Shown here: piece after piece, positions 9,046 to 19,820 of the stretch
Layout of the letters: each line of letters begins with the position of its first letter
Position numbering within the stretch: position 1 is the first letter of the stretch
Assembly: GCF_900116295.1 (NCBI RefSeq)
Contig: NZ_FPAF01000001.1
Span: forward strand, 558,001-622,000
DNA from: Bacillus sp. 103mf
GTDB taxonomy: Bacteria; Bacillota; Bacilli; Bacillales; Bacillaceae_G
Length of the DNA stretch: 64,000 nt
Reading direction: 5' to 3'
Made by a program: the position numbers and the translations under genes
The notes under the pieces: generated by a model
Databases searched by the model: none
What the model was told of the DNA's origin: nothing
Seen by the model: the letters and a program-made list of their open reading frames with translations, nothing else

Positions 9046-9438
9046 ATGCAAGATGCATTCATTAAACTCGTCCCAAATTCAAAACAGCAAGCTATTTCAC
9101 TAGACGATGTCAAAAAACTATTTCATTATTATAAAACAATTACAGCTCAAACAGGTCAACAACTCGGCTTTTCATACTCAAATACTGCCTTTCCATACGA
9201 AATGGTTGATACTTCTGATACAACACTCTATTTAAAATCTAATCATGAACGCTATCATTCTATTTATGTAGGAATAGGCATTGAAAATGAACAATCTTTT
9301 GTACAAATTACATTACCGTCTACTGCAACATTTGGAGATAAAGGAAAAGCTAATGAGTTTTGCAGATTTTTAGCCAAAAAATTAGAAGGAGAATTACAGC
9401 TTTTTAATGGAAGAACAATGTACTTTTATAAACGTTAA
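9046..9438 (+). CDS. DUF1885-like conserved protein
   Basis: A 130-residue soluble protein beginning MQDAFIKLVPNSKQQAISLD. TTAGGAGG lies just before the ATG at 9046; an upstream extension of this frame back to 8878 covers a promoter region and is not supported. The content suggests a small alpha/beta fold, and the recalled family is DUF1885, structurally characterised in Geobacillus but of unknown function. The stop overlaps by four bases the stop of the convergent membrane gene at 9435. Confidence 0.72.
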   Translation: MQDAFIKLVPNSKQQAISLDDVKKLFHYYKTITAQTGQQLGFSYSNTAFPYEMVDTSDTTLYLKSNHERYHSIYVGIGIENEQSFVQITLPSTATFGDKGKANEFCRFLAKKLEGELQLFNGRTMYFYKR

Positions 9439-9668
9439 CTAAAAAAGAGCAGCTTACTCATAAAAAAGAGAAAACTATTAGTAACAGTGAAAAAAATTGC
9501 CTCTTTTCTGGAGTGCAACATAATATGAGCAATAACATAAGCCAAATAAAAAAACACAAAAAAGAGCAATATTTTGTAATGTACTTTATCGCGACTTGAT
9601 AACAATAACACAATGGAAAATCCGCCCCATATAATAAAATGAAACAAAGCAACAAAAGTCATTTTCAT
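9435..9668 (-). CDS. Small membrane protein of unknown function
   Basis: A 77-residue protein with two or three hydrophobic segments (about 5-23, 32-51 and 59-75) separated by basic loops. AAAGGAGG sits before the ATG at 9668, which strongly supports translation. I do not recognise the family. It is convergent with, and overlaps by four bases, the preceding gene. Confidence 0.65.
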   Translation of the reverse strand: MKMTFVALFHFIIWGGFSIVLLLSSRDKVHYKILLFFVFFYLAYVIAHIMLHSRKEAIFFTVTNSFLFFMSKLLFFS

Positions 9669-9837
9669 GTTGTTGCCTCCTTTCGCACGTCCTATTGTAT
9701 TACAATATATGGGCGCTAAAAGAAATCATTACATATATATGAGGAAACAGGCAGAAGAAGCAAAGTGGTTTATTTTTTAGCTAATTATCACATTTTTTAT
9801 TTTGTATGGCAGTAATTTGGATGTATGTACTAATTAC

Positions 9838-10085
9838 TAAAAAAACGACATAAAAACCCCTTTCATTTTAAAGGGGACGAGAGTATCTGGCCGCGCATAG
9901 AAACGGTCGAGGCCTTTTTTTACCACATGCAAGGTTTAAAACAAAAGGAGAAAGCAAGAAGCGATCATGCTGTATTCTGCATAGCAACAACTTATAAAGA
10001 AAAGCGGAAGATGCGAAGCCACCGACTGTTCTAGCCGCTGGAGCTAGACAAAGATGTCGAAAAATTAAAATGAATTTATATAAAT
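9838..10085 (+). repeat. bcr1-like repeat copy 1 (forward, with extension)
   Basis: It starts AAAAAACGACATAAAAACCC and contains the shared core CATAGAAACGGTC, GCAAGGTTTAAAACAAAAGG and TGTATTCTGCATAGCA, as in six other places in the window. This copy carries an extra block of about 70 bases (GCGAAGCCACCGACTGTTCT, CTGGAGCTAGACAAAGATG) before its AT-rich right end. It is non-coding, and the core can fold because CCCCTTT and AAAGGGG pair at its left side. Confidence 0.75.
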
Positions 10086-10127
10086 AAAAGAACCGTCTCC
10101 TAATATCTAGGAGGCGGTTCTTTTATT
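10086..10127 (-). terminator. Terminator of the pdh operon
   Basis: AAAAGAACCG-CTCCTA pairs with TAGGAG-CGGTTCTTTT with one mismatch, and T-runs lie on both sides. It is ten bases past the pdhD stop codon. Confidence 0.9.
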
Positions 10128-10136
10128 TATCTTATA

Positions 10137-11549
10137 TTATTTTACAATGTGAATTGGCATTCCAAGAGCAACTTCAGCTGCTTCCATTGTGATTTCACCT
10201 AATGTTGGGTGAGCATGGATTGTTTGAGCGATATCTTCAGCTGTCATTCCAGCTTCGATAGCTAAACCAAGCTCAGAAATAATATCAGAAGCGCCTGCAC
10301 CTGCAACTTGTGCACCTACAATAAGTCCATCTTCTTTACGAGTTACAAGCTGTACGAAACCATCTGTGCTGTTTAACGATAATGCACGTCCGTTAGCAGC
10401 GAATGGGAATTTAGAAACTGCTACTGTCATTCCAGCTTCTTCTGCTTGTTTTTTCGTATAACCAACAGATGCTAATTCTGGATCAGTAAAGCATACTGCT
10501 GGAATTCCGATGTAATCGATTGCTGATGCATGACCGCTAATTGCTTCAACAGCTACTTTACCTTCGTAAGAAGCTTTATGAGCTAATGGTGGTCCAGGAA
10601 CGATATCACCAATTGCATAGATATTTGGTACATTTGTACGGCATTGCTCATCGATTTCGATTACACCACGGTCAGTCATTTTAATTCCAACTTGCTCAAG
10701 ACCGATTTCTTGCGTATTTGGACGACGACCTACAGTTACTAATACATAATCAGCATCAACAGTTTGTACTTCGCCTTTTACTTCGAAGCTAACTTTTACG
10801 CCGTTTTCAGTTTCTTCAACGCCTTTAGCCATAGCTTTTGTATGGATTGTTACGTTGCCTTTTTTCTGAAGAGCGCGTTTTACAACTTGGCTCATTGCTT
10901 TTTCGAAACCAGCTAAAATTTCATCGCCAGCTTCTAATACTGTAACTTCTGTACCGAAGTTTGCATATGCAGTACCTAATTCCATACCGATGTAACCGCC
11001 GCCGATTACAACAAGCTTTTTCGGAATTTCTGGTAAGCTTAAAGCACCAGTTGAGTTAAGAACGCGTTTAGAGTATTTGAATCCAGGAATTTCAATTGGT
11101 GTAGAACCTGTTGCAAGAACAGCATTTTTAAACGTATACGTTTGTGCTGCTTCTTCAGTCATTACGCGTAATGTGTTTGCATCTACGAAGTAAGCTTCAC
11201 CGCGAATGATTTCAACTTTATTACCTTTTAAAAGACCTTCTACACCGCCAGTTAATTTCTTAACTACGCCGTTTTTCCATTCTTGAACTTTTGTGAAGTC
11301 AACTGTTACGTTTTCTGCAGTAATACCCATGTCATCAGAATGTTTTGCATTCTCATAACGATGACCTGCATTAATTAATGCTTTAGAAGGAATACATCCA
11401 ACGTTTAAGCAAACACCACCAAGGTTAGCTTTTTCAATAATAGCTACTTTTTGTCCTAATTGTGCTGCACGAATTGCTGCAACATATCCACCAGGACCTG
11501 CACCAACAACGACTGTATCTAATTCAATTGGGAAATCTCCTACTACCAT
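10137..11549 (-). CDS. pdhD: Dihydrolipoyl dehydrogenase (E3)
   Basis: FAD-dependent E3 of the pyruvate dehydrogenase complex, probably shared with other 2-oxoacid dehydrogenases; it reoxidises dihydrolipoyl groups to form NADH. It has the FAD site [10 protein letters not shown] (17-26), the redox disulfide in [13 protein letters not shown] (Cys47 and Cys52), the NAD site [10 protein letters not shown], a second FAD contact YAIGDIV, and the active-site HAHPTLGE near the C-terminus. At 470 residues it has full family length. It starts six bases after the pdhC stop with GGAGGCG in front, as the last gene of the operon. Confidence 0.98.
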   Translation of the reverse strand: MVVGDFPIELDTVVVGAGPGGYVAAIRAAQLGQKVAIIEKANLGGVCLNVGCIPSKALINAGHRYENAKHSDDMGITAENVTVDFTKVQEWKNGVVKKLTGGVEGLLKGNKVEIIRGEAYFVDANTLRVMTEEAAQTYTFKNAVLATGSTPIEIPGFKYSKRVLNSTGALSLPEIPKKLVVIGGGYIGMELGTAYANFGTEVTVLEAGDEILAGFEKAMSQVVKRALQKKGNVTIHTKAMAKGVEETENGVKVSFEVKGEVQTVDADYVLVTVGRRPNTQEIGLEQVGIKMTDRGVIEIDEQCRTNVPNIYAIGDIVPGPPLAHKASYEGKVAVEAISGHASAIDYIGIPAVCFTDPELASVGYTKKQAEEAGMTVAVSKFPFAANGRALSLNSTDGFVQLVTRKEDGLIVGAQVAGAGASDIISELGLAIEAGMTAEDIAQTIHAHPTLGEITMEAAEVALGMPIHIVK

Positions 11550-11555
11550 TGTTTA

Positions 11556-12842
11556 TTACGCCTCCATTACTAATAATTGTGGGTCGTTTAATAGACGTTT
11601 AATTTGGTTTAATGCTTTCTGAGCTGTTGCACCGTCGATTAAGCGATGATCAAAGCTTAAAGATAATGCTAATACTGGAGCTGCAACGATTTCACCGTTT
11701 TTCACAACTGGTTTCTCAGCAATACGGCCGATACCAAGGATTGCTACTTCTGGGTGGTTAATAACTGGAGTGAACCATTGTCCGCCTGCAGAACCAATGT
11801 TTGTAATTGTGCAAGATGCACCTTTCATCTCTGCTGGAGCTAAGCGACCTTCACGTGCTTTAGTTGCAAGCTCATTGATCTCATTAGAGATAGAGAAGAT
11901 AGATTTACGATCAGCATCTTTTACAACTGGAACTAAAAGACCTTTGTCTGTATCAGCTGCAATACCGATGTTGAAGTAATGTTTGTGAACGATCTCTTGA
12001 TTTGCATCATCTAAAGAAGTGTTCAGCATTGGGAATTCACGTAATGCAGATGTTAACGCTTTTACAACGTATGGAAGGTAAGTTAATTTAATACCTTTTT
12101 CAGCTGCAACAGCTTTGAACTTCTTACGGTGAGCAACAAGTTCTGTTACATCTACTTCGTCCATTAATGTTACGTGAGGAGCTGTATGTTTAGAGTTAAC
12201 CATTGCTTTTGCAATCGCTTTACGGATACCGCTCATTTTCTCACGAGTTTCTGGGTATTCACCAGCTGGAATTGGTTGTGCTTTTGGAGCTTCTTCTTTC
12301 GCTGCTGCTGGAGCTTCTGCCGCTGCTGGAGCTTCCGGTTGTGCTACTGCTGCTTGTCCACCGTTTGCAAATGCATCGATGTCAGTTTTTACAACACGAC
12401 CGTTTTTACCAGTACCAGTTACTAAACGAATGTCTACGCCTTTTTCACGTGCATATTTACGAACAGATGGCATAGCAATTACGCGCTCATTAACTACTTC
12501 TTCAGTTGCTGCTGGAGTAGCTGCTGCTGGAGCTTCTTCTTTTACTTCTTCAGCTTTTGGAGCGTCGTCATGATCGTCACCTTTAAACTTAAGGTTTTCA
12601 TAGCCAGGAGCGTCGAACTTAATTAAAGTATCTCCTACTACTGCTACTGTACCTTCTTCTACAAGAATGTCAAGTACTTTCCCTTTAACTGGAGAAGGAA
12701 TTTCTACAACTGCTTTATCATTTTGTACTTCAAGAAGTACATCGTCTTCGTTTACTTCATCGCCTACTTTAATAAACCATTTTACGATTTCGCCTTCGTG
12801 GATACCTTCACCGATATCTGGTAGTTTAAATTCAAATGCCAC
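11556..12842 (-). CDS. pdhC: Dihydrolipoamide acetyltransferase (E2)
   Basis: The core E2 of pyruvate dehydrogenase, which moves acetyl groups from E1 to CoA. It has a lipoyl domain with lipoylated Lys43 in QNDKAVVEI, Ala/Pro/Glu-rich linkers around residues 95-110 and 175-200, a peripheral subunit-binding domain ([15 protein letters not shown]), then the catalytic domain ending with [10 protein letters not shown], which carries the active-site His. The frame is open further upstream, but AGGGGG sits before a GTG at 12842 giving [13 protein letters not shown]; the longer version would start in a poorly conserved segment. About 428 residues. Confidence 0.96.
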   Translation of the reverse strand: MAFEFKLPDIGEGIHEGEIVKWFIKVGDEVNEDDVLLEVQNDKAVVEIPSPVKGKVLDILVEEGTVAVVGDTLIKFDAPGYENLKFKGDDHDDAPKAEEVKEEAPAAATPAATEEVVNERVIAMPSVRKYAREKGVDIRLVTGTGKNGRVVKTDIDAFANGGQAAVAQPEAPAAAEAPAAAKEEAPKAQPIPAGEYPETREKMSGIRKAIAKAMVNSKHTAPHVTLMDEVDVTELVAHRKKFKAVAAEKGIKLTYLPYVVKALTSALREFPMLNTSLDDANQEIVHKHYFNIGIAADTDKGLLVPVVKDADRKSIFSISNEINELATKAREGRLAPAEMKGASCTITNIGSAGGQWFTPVINHPEVAILGIGRIAEKPVVKNGEIVAAPVLALSLSFDHRLIDGATAQKALNQIKRLLNDPQLLVMEA

Positions 12843-12883
12843 GGAATTCAGCCCCCTGATTCTTATCATTATTATTGGAAATT

Positions 12884-12917
12884 GCAAAAGAAATCAGCAT
12901 GTGCTGACTTCTTTTGC
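12884..12917 (-). promoter_or_regulatory. Strong intercistronic hairpin between pdhB and pdhC
   Basis: A 16-bp stem (12884-12899 with 12902-12917; arm GCAAAAGAAATCAGCA, one G-U pair in the RNA) lies in the 89-base gap between pdhB and pdhC. There is no clean T-run after it on the minus strand. It could be a partial terminator or an RNA processing or stabilising element that sets E1 against E2/E3 expression. Confidence 0.6.
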
Positions 12918-12931
12918 ACATAAAACTCAAA

Positions 12932-13909
12932 TTAGAAGTTCATTACTTTGTTAACAGCTTCAACAATATCTTTATGGTTTGGTAACCATACGCTCTCAGC
13001 TTGAGAGAATGGGAATATTGTATCAGCAGCTGCAACACGTACAACTGGAGCTTCTAAGTTTAAGATTGCACGGTCATTGATTTCCGCTACAACGTTAGCT
13101 GCAATACCAGCTTGTTTTTGAGCTTCTTGAACTACTACAACGCGGCCTGTTTTTTCAACAGAAGCGATAATTGTTTCGATATCTAATGGTTGAACTGTAC
13201 GTAAGTCCACAACCTCTAAAGAGATACCTTCTTTTTCAAGTTCTTCAGCAGCTTTTAATGCAGCATGTACCATTGCACCATAAGTGATAATAGATACATC
13301 TGTACCTTCACGTTTCACATCAGCTTTACCAATTTCAATTGTGTATTCGCCTTCTGGTACTTCTTGACGGAAAGAACGGTATAATTTCATATGCTCTAAG
13401 TAAACAACTGGATCGTTGTCACGAATTGCAGAAATTAAAAGACCTTTCGCATCGTATGGAGTAGATGGAATTACAACTTTTAAACCTGGTTGTTGTGTCA
13501 TTAATCCTTCTAAGCTGTCAGCATGTAATTCTGGTGTATGAACACCACCGCCAAATGGAGAACGAATTGTAACTGGAGCAGTCCAACGTCCACCAGAACG
13601 GTAACGCAAACGAGCCAATTGACCAGAAATAGAATCAATTACTTCGTATACGAAACCGAAGAATTGGATTTCAGGAACTGGACGGAAGCCTTCTAATGCT
13701 AAACCGATTGCAAGTCCGCCGATACCAGACTCTGCAAGTGGCGTATCCATTACACGGTCTTCACCAAATTCAGCTTGTAATCCTTCAGTAGCACGGAATA
13801 CACCGCCGTTTACACCAACGTCTTCACCAAATACAAGTACGTTAGGATCGTTTTTCATTTCAACGCGTAAAGCATCAGTGATTGCTTGAATCATTGTCAT
13901 TTGAGCCAT
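12932..13909 (-). CDS. pdhB: Pyruvate dehydrogenase E1 beta subunit
   Basis: Beta subunit of the heterotetrameric thiamine diphosphate-dependent pyruvate dehydrogenase (E1). The 325 residues begin [15 protein letters not shown] and include the conserved segments [16 protein letters not shown] (25-40), [13 protein letters not shown] and the C-terminal transketolase domain with [14 protein letters not shown]. It pairs with PdhA to form the active sites. The start lies three bases after the pdhA stop, implying translational coupling. Confidence 0.97.
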   Translation of the reverse strand: MAQMTMIQAITDALRVEMKNDPNVLVFGEDVGVNGGVFRATEGLQAEFGEDRVMDTPLAESGIGGLAIGLALEGFRPVPEIQFFGFVYEVIDSISGQLARLRYRSGGRWTAPVTIRSPFGGGVHTPELHADSLEGLMTQQPGLKVVIPSTPYDAKGLLISAIRDNDPVVYLEHMKLYRSFRQEVPEGEYTIEIGKADVKREGTDVSIITYGAMVHAALKAAEELEKEGISLEVVDLRTVQPLDIETIIASVEKTGRVVVVQEAQKQAGIAANVVAEINDRAILNLEAPVVRVAAADTIFPFSQAESVWLPNHKDIVEAVNKVMNF

Positions 13910-13912
13910 GGC

Positions 13913-15061
<1,149 letters not shown>

Positions 15062-15217
15062 TTAAACGCTTTCACTAGCACCTCACTAAAATGAAAGCAT
15101 AAGTTTGTAAACTGACGCATCATTCGTCAGTTATTGAATAATTTGTATACCTAACAATCTGTACTAATGTTTTCATTTAAACAAATTAATACAATATTGA
15201 TCACGTTTTTAAGTTTA

Positions 15218-15241
15218 CAACTATTCTAATCATCATGTCAA
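15218..15241 (-). promoter_or_regulatory. Candidate promoter of the pdh operon
   Basis: On the minus strand a perfect -35 TTGACA (15236-15241) is followed after 18 bases by TAAACT. It lies about 190 bases before pdhA in a 500-base non-coding interval (15038-15538) where I see no gene. The weak -10 keeps the call tentative. Confidence 0.4.
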
Positions 15242-15538
15242 TCACTTTGATTTCGATTTTTTTCAAAGGTTAGAGAGATTTTCTTAACAAATACAAGTTT
15301 TCAAAATACTATCTGTATTAGTGAACAAAAACCTCCTGTTATATTGTTCCCTTTTCGTAGATATTTTGCTCGTAGAATAATATGTAAACGCTTCACTTCA
15401 CTCTTATCTTTTGTCCCACCCTAATAAAAATATACAGCATCTGCCTTCTTTTTAGGCAAATAACTATACATTTCTCTCCTTTCTTCCATACATTATACTA
15501 ACCGCAGCATTCGCGGAAATGGTAAAGGAGGTCACACC

Positions 15539-15685
15539 ATGTACGGATACACTTTTTGTTACCCCTCAACTGGCGCATATCCTACGTATGGCTATGGTGG
15601 TTGCGGCGGCTTTGGACACGGCTTTGCTTTAATCGTTGTATTGTTTATTCTTTTAATTATCGTCGGTGCCGCTTGTATCTGTTAA
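15539..15685 (+). CDS. YjcZ-family small spore peptide
   Basis: A 48-residue ORF: a Gly/Tyr-rich N-terminus ([20 protein letters not shown]) followed by the hydrophobic segment [17 protein letters not shown] and a Cys at the end. This tail is the signature of the YjcZ family of small sporulation membrane peptides, which occur in many copies in Bacillus. AAAGGAGG precedes the ATG and a terminator follows. It is monocistronic and its role in spores is not known. Confidence 0.88.
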   Translation: MYGYTFCYPSTGAYPTYGYGGCGGFGHGFALIVVLFILLIIVGAACIC

Positions 15686-15705
15686 TGTAAAATGAAACAA
15701 TTATA

Positions 15706-15736
15706 AAAGAACAAGGCGTTTTTCGTCTTGTTCTTT
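15706..15736 (+). terminator. Terminator after the YjcZ-type gene
   Basis: AAAGAACAAGGCG pairs with CGTCTTGTTCTTT across TTTTT, with one G-U pair. The trailing T-run is short. Confidence 0.75.
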
Positions 15737-15791
15737 GTCATGACTTTTTTCATGACCTTTGGTAGACTAAAGATGAAAGGAGAGATTGCAT

Positions 15792-16346
15792 ATGCTTACA
15801 ATGGACGATGTGATTCGTGAAGGAAATCCCATTTTACGAGCAGTGGCTGAAGAAATAACTCTACCAGCAAGCGAAGAGGATGTTCATATGTTACAAAAGA
15901 TGATCGAATTTGTGATTAACAGTCAAAACCCCGAAATGGTTGAAAAATATAATTTACGCCCCGGAATTGGTTTAGCCGCGCCGCAAATCGGTGTTTCTAA
16001 AAGAATGATTGCTGTCCATGTCACAGATCAAGATGGTACATTATATAGCTACGCTTTATTTAATCCAAAAATTATTAGTCACTCTGTAGAACGTACATAC
16101 TTACAAGGGGGCGAAGGATGCCTATCAGTGGACCGAGAAGTTCCTGGCTATGTACCACGTTACACTCGCATTACTATAAAAGGAACCACAGTGGATGGTG
16201 AAGAAGTCAAACTACGTTTAAAAGGGTTATCGGCAATTGTATTCCAGCATGAAATTGATCACTTAAATGGCGTTATGTTTTATGACCATATTAATAAAGA
16301 TAATCCATTTATGATTCCAGAAAATGCAGCACCTTTAGAAAGATAA
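15792..16346 (+). CDS. def: Peptide deformylase
   Basis: Fe2+/Zn2+ metalloenzyme that removes the formyl group from nascent polypeptides at the ribosome. All three motifs are present: GIGLAAPQ (58-65), EGCLS (108-112) and HEIDH (153-157), giving the Cys and two His metal ligands and the catalytic Glu. At 184 residues with the long insertion around residues 42-57, it is a type 2 (Gram-positive) enzyme like B. subtilis YkrB. The ATG at 15792 has AAAGGAGAG seven bases upstream and is preferred over the TTG two codons earlier. Confidence 0.97.
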   Translation: MLTMDDVIREGNPILRAVAEEITLPASEEDVHMLQKMIEFVINSQNPEMVEKYNLRPGIGLAAPQIGVSKRMIAVHVTDQDGTLYSYALFNPKIISHSVERTYLQGGEGCLSVDREVPGYVPRYTRITIKGTTVDGEEVKLRLKGLSAIVFQHEIDHLNGVMFYDHINKDNPFMIPENAAPLER

Positions 16347-16391
16347 AACAAAATTTTCATCATTAGGAATTTTTCACGACTTGCGAATAAC

Positions 16392-16553
16392 AAGATAAAG
16401 TAAAACTTTAATCAGTGGGGGTTTTCTTCATCCCCCACTGATTATTAGTTGAATCAATCGGGCTTTTACGGACAGTTTCTCTCCCACCTAACTTCTTTGT
16501 TTTTGCTGAATTTTGAGGTGGGAGTATTACTGTCCGTTAATGCGGGATAAAAA
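16392..16553 (+). repeat. Intergenic repeat, GTGAAACTTCC/GCGGGATAAA family
   Basis: It starts GATAAAGTAAAACTTTAATC and ends AATGCGGGATAAAA. Inside are two nested stem pairs: TAATCAGTGGGGG with its complement (16409-16421 and 16432-16444), and CTCCCACCT with AGGTGGGAG, enclosed by GGACAGT and ACTGTCC. The first hairpin could end def transcripts. The same ends and the GAGGTGGG...TACTG...CGGGATAAA block recur near 28.2, 40.6 and 54.8 kb. Confidence 0.65.
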
Positions 16554-16595
16554 GAGTGAGTTTTCACTGAAGTTGGTAAAAACTCACTCTTTTTA
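16549..16595 (-). terminator. Terminator after the HAD phosphatase gene
   Basis: AAAAAGAGTGAGTTTT is complementary to AAAACTCACTCTTTTT, with T-runs on both strands. It lies 25 bases after the stop of the minus-strand gene. Confidence 0.85.
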
Positions 16596-16620
16596 TTGAA
16601 ATGGTTCTCATATTTATACT

Positions 16621-17394
16621 TTATAATAGGCCTGCCCACTGCAATCCATGAAGAATACCATCTTCTGCAACATCTTTTGTTACATAATTCGCAAGCTTTT
16701 TCAAATCTTCATGTCCATTTCCCATAGCAATTCCTGTACCTACAGTTTCAATCATTTCTAAATCATTTAACCCGTCTCCAAATGCATACACTTGTTCTCG
16801 TGTGAAGCCAAGCTTTTCAATAAACTTTTCAATTCCTTTCGCTTTCGATCCTCCCATTGGAATAATATCCATAGAGTAAGCATGCCAGCGAATAAAATGA
16901 AACTTTGAATAGTCGTTAATAAATTTTTCTTCTTCTCCAGCCCTGCAAAATAAAAGTGTTTGATAAATGTCACGTTCTTCATAAAAGCTAGGTTCAAACG
17001 CAGGATGATCCATATGAAGGCTAGCAAAGCTTTCTGCTACATACTGATGTGATGGCACTGTTGCTTTCATTTCTTTATGATCCAAGTATACAAGCGGATA
17101 ACCTTCTTGCTCTGAAAATTTCGTAAAATCATGTAATGCATCAGGGTGTAGAGGATTTTTATGTATAACCTCATCTTCAAACACCACATACTGTCCATTG
17201 AAACTTACATAGTTATGAATATTTAGCTCTTTACGAATATCTTCAAACATAAATGGCGCTCTTCCTGTTGCAATTGCCACATGTACACCTTTTTCTTGCA
17301 AACGACGTACAGCTTCTTTTGTGGATTTTGGTATTTCTTTGTTATGATCTAGCAACGTTCCATCAATATCAAAAAAGACAATTTTATCATTCAT
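16621..17394 (-). CDS. ykrA: Cof-type HAD phosphatase (YkrA)
   Basis: Haloacid dehalogenase superfamily, Cof/IIB subclass with a C2 cap between the two core halves. Motif I FFDIDGTLLDHNK contains the nucleophile Asp9, motif II is IATGRAP (42-48), and motif III/IV is the Lys of GGSKAKGIEKF and GDGLNDLEM. It is a likely sugar-phosphate or nucleotide phosphatase; the substrate is not readable. 257 residues, same size as B. subtilis YkrA, which sits near def in that genome too. Start ATG at 17394 behind AAAGGG. Confidence 0.88.
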   Translation of the reverse strand: MNDKIVFFDIDGTLLDHNKEIPKSTKEAVRRLQEKGVHVAIATGRAPFMFEDIRKELNIHNYVSFNGQYVVFEDEVIHKNPLHPDALHDFTKFSEQEGYPLVYLDHKEMKATVPSHQYVAESFASLHMDHPAFEPSFYEERDIYQTLLFCRAGEEEKFINDYSKFHFIRWHAYSMDIIPMGGSKAKGIEKFIEKLGFTREQVYAFGDGLNDLEMIETVGTGIAMGNGHEDLKKLANYVTKDVAEDGILHGLQWAGLL

Positions 17395-17706
17395 TTACAT
17401 AACCCTTTCTACTTCATCAATTCAAACGTATCGCTTTATACTGTAAATATTTTTTCAAATACTAAAAAAGTATAACATATTGATGAATAAAGTGCTTCTT
17501 ATCTAACCTTCCTGCCTAACTATGCATATACTGAAATAAAAACGGTACTACGGTTCAACATATGCATTTTCTTTTCTATTCTATCTCATACTATAATTTG
17601 AACGAAATATTTTCTTACAAGTAGTTCATTTTTAAAAACTTAATTCTTCTTGCGCATTCGAATAAGATTATATGCATGTTTTGAGCGAAGAAAGGAAGGG
17701 ACAACC

Positions 17707-17778
17707 GTGCTAAAGAAACTGAAGAAAAAATTAAAAGTATATTGGAACGATTTGCTTCGTAAAAAAACAATTGCTTAA
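17707..17778 (+). CDS. 23-residue basic amphipathic micro-ORF
   Basis: A GTG start behind AAGGAAGGG (eight-base spacing) encodes a Lys-rich peptide beginning MLKKLKKKLKVYWNDLLRKK, ending ten bases before a compact terminator. Ribosome binding site, ORF and terminator together make a complete small gene. The peptide has nine Lys and one Arg in 23 residues and an alternating Leu pattern that suits a membrane- or nucleic-acid-binding helix. I do not recognise a family. It precedes rpoY-rnjA by 120 bases on the same strand. Confidence 0.55.
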   Translation: MLKKLKKKLKVYWNDLLRKKTIA

Positions 17779-17780
17779 AT

Positions 17781-17803
17781 CATGCCCATTTCGGGCTTTT
17801 TTC
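17781..17803 (+). terminator. Short terminator after the micro-ORF
   Basis: GCCC and GGGC enclose a five-base loop and are followed by six T. It separates the micro-ORF from rpoY. Confidence 0.7.
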
Positions 17804-17897
17804 TTCACTCTTATTCGAAAAAACATGAAAATCATAACCATTTGCTTTATAATAGGTAAAAGATAACCTAAAACATAGACAAGGAGAGATTGTTTTA

Positions 17898-18110
17898 ATG
17901 ATTTTTAAAGTATTTTATCAAGAGAAAATGCTAGAAGTACCTGTACGTGAAAATACTAAGGTGCTTTATCTAGAAGCTGAGTCTGAAAGAGAAGTTCGCA
18001 CAAAATTACACAAGTTCGCATATAATATTGAGTTTATCCAGCCTGTTACTGGTGCTCATCTTGAATATGAAAAGCAATATGCAGATTTTAAATTAGCGGA
18101 GAAAGTTTAA
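17898..18110 (+). CDS. rpoY: RNA polymerase epsilon subunit RpoY
   Basis: A 70-residue acidic protein, [19 protein letters not shown] at the start, matching the epsilon subunit (formerly YkzG, DUF1447) that binds Firmicute RNA polymerase. GGAGAG precedes the ATG at 17898. Its stop is only three bases before rnjA, the same pair as in B. subtilis, so the two are almost certainly co-transcribed and may be translationally coupled. Confidence 0.95.
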   Translation: MIFKVFYQEKMLEVPVRENTKVLYLEAESEREVRTKLHKFAYNIEFIQPVTGAHLEYEKQYADFKLAEKV

Positions 18111-18113
18111 TTT

Positions 18114-19781
18114 ATGAAATTCTTAAAAAATGACCAAACTGCTGTTTTCGCGCTTGGCGGACTCGGTGAAATCGGCAAAAATACATATGCTGTTCAATTT
18201 CAAGATGAAATTATTATTATTGATGCTGGAATCAAATTTCCAGAAGACGAACTTCTTGGGATTGATTATGTCATCCCTGACTACACGTATCTCGTACGTA
18301 ATGAAGAAAAAATTAAAGGACTCTTTATTACACATGGTCATGAAGATCATATTGGTGGAATTCCTTATTTATTGCGCCAAGTAAACATTCCAATTTACGG
18401 TGGGAAACTAGCGCTCGGACTGATTAAAAATAAGTTAGAAGAGCACGGATTACTACGAAAAGCACAATTGCATGAGATTAAAGAAGACGATGTGATTAAA
18501 TTCAAAAAAACATCCGTTTCCTTCTTCCGCACAACACATAGCATTCCAGATTCATACGGTATCGTTGTGAAGACACCACAAGGACAGGTTGTGCATACAG
18601 GAGATTTCAAATTTGATTTTACACCAGTTGGTGAGCCGGCAAATTTAACAAAGATGGCTGAAATCGGAAAAGAAGGTGTCCTTTGCTTGCTATCTGATAG
18701 CACGAATAGCGAAGTCCCTCACTTTACGATGTCTGAGCGCCGCGTAGGTGACAGCATCCAGGATATTTTCCGTAAAGTAGAAGGCCGCATTATATTCGCA
18801 ACATTTGCTTCTAATATTCACAGGCTGCAACAAGTTGTAGAAGCAGCAGTAGCAAACAATCGAAAGATCGCGGTGTTTGGTCGAAGCATGGAAGCGGCAA
18901 TGGAAATTGGACAAAATCTTGGCTATATTCGCTGTCCGAAAGATACAATTATTGAACCATCACAACTAAATCGCATACCAGCAAATCAAGTTGTGATTTT
19001 ATGTACAGGAAGTCAAGGTGAACCAATGGCTGCATTATCTCGCATCGCTAACGGTACACACCGTCAAATTCAAATTATTGCTGGTGATACTGTTGTATTC
19101 TCTTCTTCTCCAATCCCTGGAAACACAGTAAGTGTAAGCCGCACAATTAACATGCTATATCGTGCAGGTGCTGAAGTCATTCATGGACCATTGACTGACA
19201 TTCATACAAGCGGACACGGTGGACAAGAAGAACAAAAGCTAATGTTACGTCTCATTAAACCAAAATATTTCATGCCAATTCACGGCGAATATCGTATGCA
19301 ACGTATGCATGCAAAATTAGCAAATGATTGTGGTATCCCAGAAGAAAATTGCTTCATAATTGATAATGGAGATGTACTTGCACTTCGTGAAGATGAAGCA
19401 ACAATCGCAGGAAAAATCCCTTCTGGTTCTGTCTATATCGACGGAAATGGTATTGGTGATATCGGTAACATCGTACTTCGCGATCGTCGTATTCTTTCGG
19501 AAGAGGGACTTGTTATCGTTGTTGTTAGCATCGATATGAAGGATTTCAAAGTAGCGGCTGGACCAGATATCATTTCTCGTGGATTCGTTTATATGCGTGA
19601 AAGTAGCGATTTAATTAACGATGCACAAACATTAATTACAAATCATTTAGAAAAAGTAATGGAGCGCAAAACGACACAATGGTCTGAGATCAAAAATGAA
19701 ATTACAGATACATTGGCTCCATTCTTATACGAAAAAACAAAACGTCGACCAATGATTTTACCAATCATTATGGAAATTTAA
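18114..19781 (+). CDS. rnjA: Ribonuclease J1
   Basis: Dual endo- and 5'-3' exoribonuclease of the metallo-beta-lactamase/beta-CASP family, a main mRNA-turnover and rRNA-maturation enzyme. The Zn motif [10 protein letters not shown] gives His74, His76, Asp78 and His79; the beta-CASP motifs include the [10 protein letters not shown] and PIHGEYRM segments. The C-terminal domain is complete, giving 555 residues as in B. subtilis RNase J1. Second gene after rpoY. In B. subtilis its partners include GapA-SR1P, relevant to the SR1P-like gene at 8.3 kb. Confidence 0.97.
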   Translation: MKFLKNDQTAVFALGGLGEIGKNTYAVQFQDEIIIIDAGIKFPEDELLGIDYVIPDYTYLVRNEEKIKGLFITHGHEDHIGGIPYLLRQVNIPIYGGKLALGLIKNKLEEHGLLRKAQLHEIKEDDVIKFKKTSVSFFRTTHSIPDSYGIVVKTPQGQVVHTGDFKFDFTPVGEPANLTKMAEIGKEGVLCLLSDSTNSEVPHFTMSERRVGDSIQDIFRKVEGRIIFATFASNIHRLQQVVEAAVANNRKIAVFGRSMEAAMEIGQNLGYIRCPKDTIIEPSQLNRIPANQVVILCTGSQGEPMAALSRIANGTHRQIQIIAGDTVVFSSSPIPGNTVSVSRTINMLYRAGAEVIHGPLTDIHTSGHGGQEEQKLMLRLIKPKYFMPIHGEYRMQRMHAKLANDCGIPEENCFIIDNGDVLALREDEATIAGKIPSGSVYIDGNGIGDIGNIVLRDRRILSEEGLVIVVVSIDMKDFKVAAGPDIISRGFVYMRESSDLINDAQTLITNHLEKVMERKTTQWSEIKNEITDTLAPFLYEKTKRRPMILPIIMEI

Positions 19782-19783
19782 AT

Positions 19784-19819
19784 AAAAAGGACAATGCTGC
19801 GATGGGCATTGTCCTTTTT
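19784..19819. terminator. Bidirectional terminator between rnjA and ktrC
   Basis: AAAAAGGACAATGC pairs with GCATTGTCCTTTTT across about eight bases, with T-runs on either strand. Confidence 0.9.
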
Positions 19820-19820
19820 C

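Noticed and set aside
12174-12475. Two plus-strand ORFs opposite pdhC
   Set aside because: Cys- and Leu-rich translations of the antisense of the Ala/Glu linker region; shadows of a well-supported gene.
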